From the NCBI GenBank assembly GCA_002708845.1, contig PAPI01000011.1, positions 1 through 64,000 on the forward strand: 64,000 nt of DNA, in the 5' to 3' direction. Positions 18,101 through 27,095 of the stretch are shown in pieces. The DNA is from Leeuwenhoekiella sp. (GTDB taxonomy: Bacteria > Bacteroidota > Bacteroidia > Flavobacteriales > Flavobacteriaceae). Position 1 is the first letter of the stretch; each line of letters starts with the position of its first letter. The notes under the pieces were generated by a model. The model had not been told where the DNA came from, did not search any database, and saw only the letters and a program-made list of their open reading frames with translations. A program made the translations under genes and the position numbers.

Positions 18101-19045
18101 CTAGATATTAATTGTAGATCGTCCCTGTTTTCTAAGCCTTTCATTCATTCCAGTGATGCCTTGTAGGCCTCCTGTATGGATCGCTAAAATACGGGTATTT
18201 TTAGAGAAATACCCATTGGATATAAGATCTGTTAAACCATACATCATTTTACCGGTATAGATAGGATCAAGCTGAATATCTTGTTCTTTTTTGAACGTAT
18301 TTATAAACTGTATAAGCGCCGAAGATGTTTTAGCATAACCTCCAAAATGATAATCGGTTACCAGTTGCCAATTGGTTCTTGATGTATACTTCCTAATCTC
18401 AGCTTCTAAAAAATCCCCTTTTAAAGCCGGAAAGCCTAAAACTTTTTGATGCGGCAAACTGGCCTCGATAATCCCGGCGAGTGTACCGCCGGTGCCAACA
18501 GAGCACGCTATAAAGTCATAATTGGCAGTGAGTTCATCTAAAATCTCTGCACACCCCTTAATGGCAAGTGCGTTAGTCCCTCCCTCAGGTATCTCATAAA
18601 AGTTTCCGTGTTTGGTTTTTAAGCTTTCGCGAAAAGATTCCAGATGCTTTTCACGGTAAGCGCTTCGGGTTACGAACTGAAATTCCATTCCGCAATCGTG
18701 CGCAAATTTTAAGGTAGGATTATTCAAAAGTGTTTCTTTTAAATCATATCCCAACTCTTCTCCCCGGATTACTCCTATTGTTTTTAAACCGAAAAGTTTT
18801 CCGGCTTTTGCCGTTGCTGCGATGTGATTTGAAAATGCACCTCCGTAGGTGAGCAGTGCAGTATACTCTTCTTCAACAGCCTGAAGCACATTATATTTCA
18901 GTTTTCTAAACTTATTTCCTGAGACATCCGCATCGATCAGATCCTCCCTTTTTAAATCAACTTCAACACCTTTTTCCCGATAAACTGTATTTAAAATTGC
19001 GTTTATGGGTGTTTCAGGAAATGTAGTGGCGCTCCAGGTTTGCAT
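18101..19045 (-). CDS. 1-aminocyclopropane-1-carboxylate deaminase/D-cysteine desulfhydrase family PLP enzyme
   Basis: The 314-residue protein has the fold-type II PLP pattern of this family: KREDLIDADVSGNKFRKLKY with the PLP lysine, LLTYGGAFSNHIAATAKAGK, and the glycine loop ACSVGTGGTLAG. Family members deaminate ACC or release H2S from D-cysteine; sequence alone does not decide the substrate. It is the first gene of the operon that continues with the glucosaminidase lipoprotein and hemL, with no intergenic space. The functional link between the three is not obvious. Confidence 0.9.
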   Translation of the reverse strand: MQTWSATTFPETPINAILNTVYREKGVEVDLKREDLIDADVSGNKFRKLKYNVLQAVEEEYTALLTYGGAFSNHIAATAKAGKLFGLKTIGVIRGEELGYDLKETLLNNPTLKFAHDCGMEFQFVTRSAYREKHLESFRESLKTKHGNFYEIPEGGTNALAIKGCAEILDELTANYDFIACSVGTGGTLAGIIEASLPHQKVLGFPALKGDFLEAEIRKYTSRTNWQLVTDYHFGGYAKTSSALIQFINTFKKEQDIQLDPIYTGKMMYGLTDLISNGYFSKNTRILAIHTGGLQGITGMNERLRKQGRSTINI

Positions 19046-19309
19046 AGATGCAAATTACCGTATTTGCTTAAGAATTAAAATTGAAGTATAAAACTTAGTT
19101 GCACGCAGTTATTAGGACATTAAGACTCAAAGCATTATCACTCAACAGTTCTCAAAAGGATAAAACCCACAAAAAACTAAAAAATATCGACAAAGTACAA
19201 GTATATATCGTTAAAACTCCATATATTAGTCGCGCATAACAAAACACAGCCCCTATAAAGACAAAATTACACATTTAATCTATTATTGTGGCTGAGTAAT
19301 TCAAACCCT

Positions 19310-21073
19310 ATGAATCTACGCTCTTTAATAATAACAGGCGCATTATTGAGCGCCAGTCATACAATCCACGCGCAAGTGGGTATAGGCACTACAACTCCCG
19401 TTTCCGGTGCTTTATTAGATATTTCTGCAACAGACAAAGGACTTATGATTCCTCGTGTTGCCCTAACAGGAACAGATGACACTGCTACTGTAACTCCATC
19501 AGCAACAACCGGATTATTGGTGTTCAATACCGCTGCTACTACTGGTACAAATGCTGTATCCCAGGGCTTTTATTATTGGGATGGCTCAAAGTGGGTGAAA
19601 ATTTCGGTAGGATCTGATGACACCAGTATTTATGCTAACGACGGCACACTCGCCAGCGATCGCATAGTTACTCAGAATGACAACACCCTCGATTTTGTCT
19701 CAAACGGCGGAAGAAACGCTATAGCATTAAAAAGGACTGATAATAGTAGTGAGATAGGACTTAGCTTTCGTAACAGTGGAAACAACTACGATGCCTCCAT
19801 ATTTCTGGAAAGTTCAGCAAACTCAGGCCTTGTCATAGCTTCGGGTTCTAATCAGGGTAATGCTGATAATTTAGGCAACACGGCTATTTTCAACAACGAT
19901 CAAACCAGCTCTTTCTCAAAAGAAATAAAAGTCTATGAGGCAGACGCCAATCTAAATGATATCACATCACGCCTTTATTCAAGTGACGATGATGGATTGC
20001 TTGATTTGTATGAAAACAATACTTACAACCACAGAATAGCAGCAAATGCTACTACTATTTTTAATGACAAGGGTTTGGATCTTGATTTCAGGATTGAGAC
20101 CGACACGAACGAAAATACATTTTTTGTAAAGGGAAGTACTAATAGAGTTGGTATAGGAACAAACGATCCCCAGGGCCGATTGCATATTCTTGAAGCTGTA
20201 GGCACTCCAGCATCTGCCAGTGCAGCCACTCTGCTTCTTGAGCATAGTAACGGTGGTGGTGAATCTTCCATCGTATTTAAGAGCGCTCAAGACCCTACAG
20301 ATTATGGGTATCTAAAATTTTCTGACAACGACAGTGGCAACGGGTCCACGAGTGAAAATAGCCTTTTGCAAATTGGTGTTCAAAATGATGGTGTTGGCTC
20401 TAATCAGGACGATATCAATATCGCCTCTTCAGGAAATGTTGGGATAAGCAATACAGCACCAAAAGAAAAATTACACATTTCAGGCAGTACATCAACTATT
20501 CGTATTGATGGGTTAAATAGGCTAAATAATGCTAACAATGTTCAAAATGACCCCATGCCGGTTTATGTGGATGATAACGGTACGATTGTATTGCAACCTT
20601 CTCTGGTACAAACTTACATGCCAATTAATGAAGTTGATTTTTTAGCAACACGAGATATAGTATCTTATAGTGGAGCAGGCCAAACAGTACAAATTCATAG
20701 TGCATCAATCACTTTAAGTCAAGAATCTTTAGTCCAAATTACTTATCAATTTAGCGTTTCTATTTCCCGAGCAAATAACACAGCCTTAACTGATGGAGCT
20801 TCAAGATTGTTTCGATCAAAGATTCGTGTTAATTCTGACCCATATGCTTTAGCCTATTGCACAGGCACTTATACAAATAACCCAGACAGTAATGCAAGCA
20901 ACAACATCTATGCTAGTGGAAATTATTACCTATCTGGATCAGGCTATATTACATTACCCGCAGGAACACATAACTTATACTTAGACTTTTCTGCGTTTGG
21001 TGCCAGTTATGATTATAATATGACCATTGGACAAACCGACCAGGACCGTTTTCAAGTCGTTGTCCACAGATAA
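19310..21073 (+). CDS. secreted surface protein with repeated VGIGTTTP-type modules
   Basis: The preferred ATG 19310 gives a signal peptide ending SHTIHAQ, followed directly by VGIGTTTPVSGALLDISATD. The upstream TTG adds eight residues. Related modules recur: NRVGIGTNDPQGRLHI (residue ~280) and GNVGISNTAPKEKLHI (~380). An FYYWDGSKWVKI motif lies near residue 95. Such proteins are common in flavobacteria and resemble phage tail-fibre or adhesin shafts. The C-terminal ~150 residues form a separate beta-rich domain (FQVVVHR end), without a clear T9SS sorting domain. Role in adhesion is inference. The stop is one base from the convergent next gene. Confidence 0.75.
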   Translation: MNLRSLIITGALLSASHTIHAQVGIGTTTPVSGALLDISATDKGLMIPRVALTGTDDTATVTPSATTGLLVFNTAATTGTNAVSQGFYYWDGSKWVKISVGSDDTSIYANDGTLASDRIVTQNDNTLDFVSNGGRNAIALKRTDNSSEIGLSFRNSGNNYDASIFLESSANSGLVIASGSNQGNADNLGNTAIFNNDQTSSFSKEIKVYEADANLNDITSRLYSSDDDGLLDLYENNTYNHRIAANATTIFNDKGLDLDFRIETDTNENTFFVKGSTNRVGIGTNDPQGRLHILEAVGTPASASAATLLLEHSNGGGESSIVFKSAQDPTDYGYLKFSDNDSGNGSTSENSLLQIGVQNDGVGSNQDDINIASSGNVGISNTAPKEKLHISGSTSTIRIDGLNRLNNANNVQNDPMPVYVDDNGTIVLQPSLVQTYMPINEVDFLATRDIVSYSGAGQTVQIHSASITLSQESLVQITYQFSVSISRANNTALTDGASRLFRSKIRVNSDPYALAYCTGTYTNNPDSNASNNIYASGNYYLSGSGYITLPAGTHNLYLDFSAFGASYDYNMTIGQTDQDRFQVVVHR

Positions 21074-21074
21074 T

Positions 21075-21395
21075 CTAAGACTTTAAAAAAGCCCAGGGTC
21101 TTCGCTTCTTTAAGTAATAAAGATCATTCTCAAATTGATAAGCCTCTCGTTCAAAGCAAATAGAACGATAGGCTTTTTCTTTTGAGTATCCCCTTATTCG
21201 GTAATAGGTATATTCAGACAAATACCACACATAAAACGGAAGAACAAGCAATTCAACTTGTTGTCGCAGGTGAATGCGCTCGTGATTTATAAATACCTTA
21301 TTTCGTTTTAAGCCCTCCTCCCTAATCAAAATAAAAGGCCAAACTGCACAGCCAGAAAAGCGTCTGAAAAGTTTTGGAATGGTAATACAAATCAT
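21075..21395 (-). CDS. small HEXXH-motif protein (putative minimal metallopeptidase)
   Basis: The 106-residue protein contains NHERIHLRQQ, an HEXXH zinc motif (H38, E39, H42). A hydrophobic stretch ELLVLPFYVWYLSEY follows, and then FEREAY (E82/E84) could supply a third ligand, as in gluzincins. Similar short proteins occur widely in Bacteroidota as hypothetical proteins. The motif order fits a mini metallopeptidase, but no substrate or pathway is evident. It lies convergent to the surface protein gene, one base apart. Confidence 0.75.
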   Translation of the reverse strand: MICITIPKLFRRFSGCAVWPFILIREEGLKRNKVFINHERIHLRQQVELLVLPFYVWYLSEYTYYRIRGYSKEKAYRSICFEREAYQFENDLYYLKKRRPWAFLKS

Positions 21396-21453
21396 TATTC
21401 TAGTTTTGCCCGGGCATAGAATAGATATACCTTTTGTTTTGTAAATTTAATCG

Positions 21454-21615
21454 ATGACGCTATTTAAAAATAAAGTTCCTATCGAAGAAGGTGATTATTA
21501 CCTGACTCCAGAGGGTTACAGATGCTTTACCGAAAAATATCACCTCAAAAGAGGCTATTGTTGTAAAAGTGGTTGCAGACATTGTCCCTACGGCTTTGAT
21601 AAAACTAAAGAATAA
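21454..21615 (+). CDS. DUF5522 domain small protein
   Basis: A 53-residue frame with ATG 21454 and TAA 21613-21615. The sequence has EGDYYLTPEGYRCFTEKYHL followed by KRGYCCKSGCRHCPYGF. The Cys cluster CC-x3-C-x2-C and the FTEKYHLKRGYCC motif match DUF5522, a short family that probably binds a metal. It lies between the mini-metallopeptidase (divergent) and a DUF4136 lipoprotein in the same direction 66 bases on. Function unknown; the gene is easily missed because of its length. Confidence 0.85.
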   Translation: MTLFKNKVPIEEGDYYLTPEGYRCFTEKYHLKRGYCCKSGCRHCPYGFDKTKE

Positions 21616-21681
21616 TTTGTAGTTGGTACAATTGTTGTGACTTAAAATTAGCTGTTCTGTTGAATTTAAAAAATTATACTT

Positions 21682-22224
21682 ATGAAAAATTTTAAACCCT
21701 TTTTGCTTTTAGCCCTGGTAGCGATGCTGGCTTCCTGTAGTACTGTACGCGTGTCTTCTGATTACGACCAGTCGGCTAACTTTAATCAATACAAAAGCTT
21801 TGCCTTCTTTAAACCCGGCATTGACAAGGCCGAAATTTCTGATCTTGATAAAAAACGTATTCTCCGCGCCATTGAAGATCAACTTTTAGCCAAAGGCTTT
21901 GTCAAATCGGAAAATCCTTCTGTACTTGTGAGTATTTTTACTACTGCGCAAGAGCGTGTAGATGTTTATAATAATTACGGTTGGGGCTGGGGCGCCTGGG
22001 GTCCCTGGGGACCGTGGGGAGGTGGTTTTGGTAATACCGTATCACGCAGCACCGAAGGAACACTATATATTGACCTGATTGACGCTCAAAAGAAAGAATT
22101 AGTCTGGCAAGGTCAGGGTACAGGATATTTGGCTCGTGACGTAGACCGCAAACAAGAGCGTATAAATGAAATTGTAGGAGAGATTATGCAAGAATATCCT
22201 CCTAAAAAAATGGCTTCTAATTAA
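21682..22224 (+). CDS. DUF4136 domain lipoprotein
   Basis: A 180-residue protein with a lipoprotein signal (VAMLASCSTVRV, Cys near 19). The DUF4136 domain covers nearly all the rest: SSDYDQSANFNQYKSFAFF, an ILRAIEDQLLAKGF helix, and YIDLIDAQKKELVWQGQGTG. Between them lies a Gly/Trp-rich insert (YGWGWGAWGPWGPWGGGFG). Members of this family are outer-membrane lipoproteins of unknown role. It ends before a clear terminator. Confidence 0.92.
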   Translation: MKNFKPFLLLALVAMLASCSTVRVSSDYDQSANFNQYKSFAFFKPGIDKAEISDLDKKRILRAIEDQLLAKGFVKSENPSVLVSIFTTAQERVDVYNNYGWGWGAWGPWGPWGGGFGNTVSRSTEGTLYIDLIDAQKKELVWQGQGTGYLARDVDRKQERINEIVGEIMQEYPPKKMASN

Positions 22225-22247
22225 ACCCAGAAGTCTTAAAAACTTAC

Positions 22248-22268
22248 AAGCCCTCTTAAAGAGGGCTT
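22248..22268. terminator. terminator between the DUF4136 gene and the enoyl-CoA hydratase gene
   Basis: AAGCCCTC (22248-22255), loop TTAAA and GAGGGCTT (22261-22268) followed by TTCTT. It serves the plus-strand gene ending at 22224 and abuts the convergent gene ending at 22272. Confidence 0.8.
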
Positions 22269-22271
22269 TTC

Positions 22272-23024
22272 TTATTTATAGGATTGCAGTTTTTCTTTGG
22301 TAAACTTTGAGAGTACTAACCGTCCACTCGTCTCGGCACGAGACTTCAAAATATCATCCCAATGATCTGTACCCTCCCAAAAAATCTTTTTAGCTGCTTT
22401 TAAAGCTTCCGGGTTGTAATTCGCAAGATGTTTAGCCAGTTCTGCTACACGATTGTCCAGAGCTTCATTAGATTCGAGAACTTCTGCATAAAGGCCTTTT
22501 GAATGAGCCCATTCCGGCTTGCAAAATTCCTGAGCATTTAAAGTCATTTGTGAAAATGCAGAAACACCTATTTTACGTTCTACAGCAGGACCTATAACGA
22601 AAGGGCCTATTCCTATACTTAGTTCGCTCAACTTTATACTCGCATACGAACTTGCCAAACAGTAATCAGCAGCTGCAGCAATACCTACCCCGCCTCCAAC
22701 TGTTTTTCCCTGAACACGTACAATTATAGGTTGAGGACAATTCCGCATAGCCAAAATCACTTTGGCAAAACCCATAAAAAAATCTTTCCCCTGCGTCTCG
22801 TTCTCAATAGCTATCAACTCTTTAAAACTTGCTCCCGCACAAAAGGTTCGATCGCCTCCACTTTTTAAAATCACCACACTCACTCCCTTGTTGTTTGATA
22901 CTTCATAAAGCACTGCTTCAAGACGATTTAAGATTGAAGTGGGCAACGCATTATGATGCGGTGTAAAAAAAGTGATCGTGGCTACAGTATCTTTAATATC
23001 AAGATTAACAAATGAGTCTTGCAT
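22272..23024 (-). CDS. enoyl-CoA hydratase/isomerase family protein
   Basis: The 250-residue sequence has the crotonase fold signature: DRTFCAGASFKELIAIENE (oxyanion-hole segment) and GKTVGGGVGIAAAADYCLAS with the second oxyanion glycines. ELSIGIGPFVIGPAVERKIG is the C-terminal half of the core. It probably hydrates or isomerises an acyl-CoA. The second catalytic glutamate position is replaced by a GIGPFVIGP run, so the exact reaction is uncertain. It stands alone, divergent from the aromatic amino acid hydroxylase gene. Confidence 0.88.
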   Translation of the reverse strand: MQDSFVNLDIKDTVATITFFTPHHNALPTSILNRLEAVLYEVSNNKGVSVVILKSGGDRTFCAGASFKELIAIENETQGKDFFMGFAKVILAMRNCPQPIIVRVQGKTVGGGVGIAAAADYCLASSYASIKLSELSIGIGPFVIGPAVERKIGVSAFSQMTLNAQEFCKPEWAHSKGLYAEVLESNEALDNRVAELAKHLANYNPEALKAAKKIFWEGTDHWDDILKSRAETSGRLVLSKFTKEKLQSYK

Positions 23025-23140
23025 AAATTTTATTCAGTAAAAATGAGTTCTTATTGGAAAATCTTCAAATTTAGCTCTAAATTACGTATTGTTTTTCCGC
23101 TGATAACGATTTGAGGAAATTCCGCATAAAAATACAACGC

Positions 23141-24901
23141 ATGTCAGAAATTCTAGATAAAAATATAGAAAGCAATCCACTTATAGACCGCCTGCCTCCG
23201 CATTTAAAACAATACATCAAACCCCAAAATTATGAGGATTACACCCCCATTAATCAGGCTGTATGGCGCTATGTGATGCGTAAAAACGTGAGCTACCTCA
23301 GTAAAGTAGCTCATAAATCCTATCTCGACGGCTTAAAACAAACCGGGATTTCTATTGATCAGATTCCCAATATGTATGGCATGAATCGCATCTTAAAAGA
23401 AATTGGCTGGGCCGCGGTGGCAGTTGACGGCTTTATACCACCAGCTGCTTTTATGGAATTTCAGGCATACAATGTTCTCGTAATTGCTTCAGACATACGT
23501 CAGCTCGAACATATAGAGTACACTCCTGCCCCAGACATTATTCACGAAGGCGCAGGGCATGCTCCCATAATCGCAAACCCGGAATATGCTGAGTACCTCA
23601 GACGTTTTGGTGAAATAGGCTGTAAGGCTATTTCGTCTGCTAAAGATTATGAACTGTATGAAGCAGTGCGAAAGCTTTCCATTCTTAAAGAAGCCGAAAA
23701 TACACCGACAGAAGCTATTCAGGAAATCGAGGAACAGGTTGATTACCTTCAAAAAAATATGGGAAAGCCCAGTGAAATGGCCTTGATACGCAATTTACAC
23801 TGGTGGACTGTAGAGTATGGACTCATTGGCTCTACCGAAAATCCAAAAATTTATGGCGCCGGTTTATTATCCTCTATCGGTGAAAGCGCCTGGTGTATGA
23901 CCGACGCTGTTAAAAAAATCCCTTATGGCCCAGAAGCCGCATATAAGGAATTCGATATAACAAATCCTCAGCCTCAATTGTACGTAACTCCTGACTTTGC
24001 CTTTTTAAGTGAAGTGCTCGAAGAATTTGCAAACACGATGGCCTTGCGCACAGGCGGACCAGAGGGCCTTCAAAAATTAATAGAAAGCAACAATTTGGGC
24101 ACAGCCCAGTTAAGTACCGGTTTGCAAATTTCCGGGGTTTTTGATGAGCTAATTACCCACAAGGGCAAAGTGACTTATTTACAAACAAAAGGGCCAACAG
24201 CTCTGGCTTATCATGAAAAGGAACTGGTAGGTCACGGCACCTTAAATCATCCTAAGGGTTACGGTACCGCGATAGGAAAACTGAAAGGAATCAATCTGGC
24301 GATTGAAGACATGAGTCCCAAGGATCTTAAAGCTTATAAAATTTATGAAGGAGAAAAGATTAGCCTGGAGTTTGAAGGTGACGTTGTTGTAACAGGAAAA
24401 ATCATCACCGGAACCCGCAATTTACAGGGAAAAATCATACTTATCAGTTTTGAAGATTGTACCGTTACTCACAACAAACGTGTGCTTTTTAAACCGGAAT
24501 GGGGATTATATCATTTGGGTGTAGGCAAAAAAATAACCTCGGCATTCTCAGGCCCGGCAGATTTCAAATCCTTTGACCTTATACATCATAAGCCAAGCTC
24601 TGAGACTATTAAAGCTTCAAAAAATGATAAACGTCAGGAGCTCGAATCACTTTATCAGGCTGTACGCGATTACCGCAACGGGAAAGACACAAAATATTCA
24701 CCCGAAGCTGTTTTTGACATACTTACAAAATATCATCCGGAAGATTGGCTACTAAATATAGAATTATATGAGCTTGCCTTTGATGAGGGCCAGATTAAAT
24801 TTGGTCAGGAAATTGAAAAACATCTCTCTAAACTTTCAGAAGAAAAGCCTAAACTGAAACATCTAATTCAGGACGGATTAGAACTCATACGTTCTGCTTG
24901 A
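23141..24901 (+). CDS. aromatic amino acid hydroxylase (phenylalanine 4-monooxygenase type) with long C-terminal extension
   Basis: From ATG 23141 (MSEILDKN) the product has 586 residues; the earlier start adds ten basic residues. The first ~330 residues are a biopterin-dependent hydroxylase with the iron ligands in HEGAGH (H135, H140) and WTVEYGLIG (E225). The spacing between H140 and E225 is longer than in classical PheH because of a helical insert (~170-210). After ~340 comes a beta-rich domain of unknown function and a helical tail. This arrangement is known in Bacteroidota. It should hydroxylate phenylalanine (or another aromatic amino acid). No pterin-recycling gene lies beside it. Confidence 0.92.
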   Translation: MSEILDKNIESNPLIDRLPPHLKQYIKPQNYEDYTPINQAVWRYVMRKNVSYLSKVAHKSYLDGLKQTGISIDQIPNMYGMNRILKEIGWAAVAVDGFIPPAAFMEFQAYNVLVIASDIRQLEHIEYTPAPDIIHEGAGHAPIIANPEYAEYLRRFGEIGCKAISSAKDYELYEAVRKLSILKEAENTPTEAIQEIEEQVDYLQKNMGKPSEMALIRNLHWWTVEYGLIGSTENPKIYGAGLLSSIGESAWCMTDAVKKIPYGPEAAYKEFDITNPQPQLYVTPDFAFLSEVLEEFANTMALRTGGPEGLQKLIESNNLGTAQLSTGLQISGVFDELITHKGKVTYLQTKGPTALAYHEKELVGHGTLNHPKGYGTAIGKLKGINLAIEDMSPKDLKAYKIYEGEKISLEFEGDVVVTGKIITGTRNLQGKIILISFEDCTVTHNKRVLFKPEWGLYHLGVGKKITSAFSGPADFKSFDLIHHKPSSETIKASKNDKRQELESLYQAVRDYRNGKDTKYSPEAVFDILTKYHPEDWLLNIELYELAFDEGQIKFGQEIEKHLSKLSEEKPKLKHLIQDGLELIRSA

Positions 24902-24903
24902 GA

Positions 24904-25305
24904 TTACTCTTCTATAACTGAATCTCTGATTGCTTCAAGCTGTCCTAAAGTAACCGGTTTAACCACATAATTAGAGACATTGCTAAATTGCAAAGCACGT
25001 TCCTGATCACGAGGATCAATGGATGATGTTAAAATATAGATGGTTATCTTTTTTGGCGGATTGTATTTCGTAAAAGCCTCAAGAAATTCCCAACCATCCA
25101 TTACAGGCATGTTGAGGTCTAATAAAATTAAATCGGGTACTTCTTCTCCGTTTTTAAAGATAGCCATGAGCGCATCCAGAGCTTCCTGACCGTTACTATA
25201 AACTAAAAAATTCTCGCAAAACTTCACGAGTTTCATCATTTTCTTTAGGCCAAAAACCACTATTGGATCGTCATCTACAAGGCAAGCCAGTTTAATCTTT
25301 TTCAT
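24904..25305 (-). CDS. single-domain response regulator (CheY-like receiver)
   Basis: A 133-residue receiver domain with no output domain: acidic pair in LVDDDP (residues 10-13), phospho-acceptor Asp63 in LILLDLNMPVMDG, Thr/Ser in YILTSS and Lys in YVVKPV. Its start overlaps the upstream PAS kinase by 14 bases, so the two are almost certainly partners. Such short flavobacterial regulators act by protein interaction. Confidence 0.95.
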   Translation of the reverse strand: MKKIKLACLVDDDPIVVFGLKKMMKLVKFCENFLVYSNGQEALDALMAIFKNGEEVPDLILLDLNMPVMDGWEFLEAFTKYNPPKKITIYILTSSIDPRDQERALQFSNVSNYVVKPVTLGQLEAIRDSVIEE

Positions 25306-27088
25306 GCAGTTTTATAATAAATGTGGTTCCTTCGCCCACTTTACTTTTTACGTCTATTGAGCCCCCCATTACCTGCACCTGAGATTGCGTCATATACAAT
25401 CCCAAACCACGGGCATCTGAATGTTTGTGAAAGGTTTTATACAACCCAAAAACACGATCACCGTAGCGTTTCAAATCTATTCCTAAACCATTATCACTTA
25501 CACTTAGAATTGTATATCCCTTTTTACTATCGGCTGAAATCTGAAGCCAGGATTTTTTCTTAGGATCTCTGTATTTTATGGCATTTGTAAACAAATTGAG
25601 TAAAATACTCTCTATATATGCAGGTACTGCATAGACTTTGAAGCCTTCAGGCACCTGATTGTAAACTTTAAAATTGGCATTCACGATTAGACCGCGCAGA
25701 GAACGTTCTGCATTATTAATATAACCATTTAGGTCAAGCTCTTCCTTATCCTTTACATCTATATCTACAGAAACCACTTCGTTTAAATGATCAATAGTCT
25801 CATTGAGCATATCTGAAGCCTGATTCAACATATCTAACTGCACCTCGCGCTCTCCCTCATCTTCTTCAGCTTTAAGAAAATTCAACAACATACTTATATT
25901 ACTCGTATGTGACCGGAGGTTGTGCGAAACGATATGTGCAAAGTTTATAAGCCGGGTATTCTGATCTGTAGTAACCTCGACAAAACGATCTACTTCTTCT
26001 CTTTTTTTCTTTAACTCAGTGACATCCTGTATCTGAACAATAAGCTCTTTTGGCTGACCATTGGCATCGTAAATCATGGATGCAAACATGCTGCAGGTAA
26101 GAATATCACCAAAACTATCTTTAAAGAAATATTCTCCTTCAATCTTAGAGATTTTACCCTGAAGTAAATTTTGAAATTTTAAATGATACCTGTCGAAATC
26201 CTCTGAGGTAAAGAAATCAGTCAATTTTCTATCTCTTAACTGCTCTTCATCATATTTAATAAGCTCCTGAAAAGCCTCATTACTCCTTAAAACCTGAAGC
26301 TCTTCAACCTTTAAAATGAGGAAACCAATGGGAGAGTTTTCAAATGCCAGTCTAAACTGCTCTTCACTGCTTTTAAGCTTTAAACTCCGGTTAACACGCT
26401 CTGTAATATCCTGAAAAGTTCCCACAAGGCGTACGCACTTTCCCTCCTCAAACTCTGCTTTACCCCGTGCATTTACAAAAATCTCTTTTCCGGTATAAGT
26501 TACAATTGCAAAATCGCCATTCCAGGGTTCTCCGGTTTCAACACCCCTTTGAACCGCCCGGGTAATACGCTCTCTATTTTCACCTTCCTTGTAGAAATTA
26601 ACGCCGTCCTCCAGATTTGGTACATAATCTTCCGGCACCTCGTGTATTTTGCGTGTTACTTCAGACCAGTAGATTTGATCGGTGACTATATTATATTCCC
26701 AAAATCCGATATCTGCAACCTTATTAGTCTCCTGTAGCAAGAGCTCTTTCCGATAATCCTTAGGCCGGGTAAGCAAAACCTGCTGAATCATTACCAGGCA
26801 GGGATCTTCATCAATTCTACTGAATTTATATTTATATCGTGTTTGTTTGTGAGGAAGATCTTCAATAAAATAAGAGTTCTCTCCTAAAGTCGCTTTCTTA
26901 AAAGCCCGATCAAATTTAACACGAAGCATACCTGAATTTTCAGATAAACTTGTAAAAGCCGTTAGTAAAGCCGCATCCCATTCTTTACTATGAGAAATAA
27001 CAGCCAAGTTTTTATCCACTATTGCAAATACGCCGGGCATTTCGCGTATAGCATCAATCAAAATCTGGGATGTTTTTACTATTGCCAT
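25292..27088 (-). CDS. PAS-domain sensor histidine kinase
   Basis: The 598-residue kinase lacks clear membrane segments and so is probably cytoplasmic. It has three PAS-like regions (about 10-100, 105-225 with a PAC-type end, and 235-355). A HisKA-type helix carries the phospho-acceptor His (FAHIVSHNLRSHTSNISML, near 380-400). A HATPase domain follows with N-box NLFTNAIKYRDP, G1 SDNGLGID and G2 GLGLYMTQSQV. It follows the DUF4230 gene by 7 bases and overlaps the receiver gene. Signal unknown. Confidence 0.95.
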   Translation of the reverse strand: MAIVKTSQILIDAIREMPGVFAIVDKNLAVISHSKEWDAALLTAFTSLSENSGMLRVKFDRAFKKATLGENSYFIEDLPHKQTRYKYKFSRIDEDPCLVMIQQVLLTRPKDYRKELLLQETNKVADIGFWEYNIVTDQIYWSEVTRKIHEVPEDYVPNLEDGVNFYKEGENRERITRAVQRGVETGEPWNGDFAIVTYTGKEIFVNARGKAEFEEGKCVRLVGTFQDITERVNRSLKLKSSEEQFRLAFENSPIGFLILKVEELQVLRSNEAFQELIKYDEEQLRDRKLTDFFTSEDFDRYHLKFQNLLQGKISKIEGEYFFKDSFGDILTCSMFASMIYDANGQPKELIVQIQDVTELKKKREEVDRFVEVTTDQNTRLINFAHIVSHNLRSHTSNISMLLNFLKAEEDEGEREVQLDMLNQASDMLNETIDHLNEVVSVDIDVKDKEELDLNGYINNAERSLRGLIVNANFKVYNQVPEGFKVYAVPAYIESILLNLFTNAIKYRDPKKKSWLQISADSKKGYTILSVSDNGLGIDLKRYGDRVFGLYKTFHKHSDARGLGLYMTQSQVQVMGGSIDVKSKVGEGTTFIIKLHEKD

Positions 27089-27095
27089 TCCCGCA

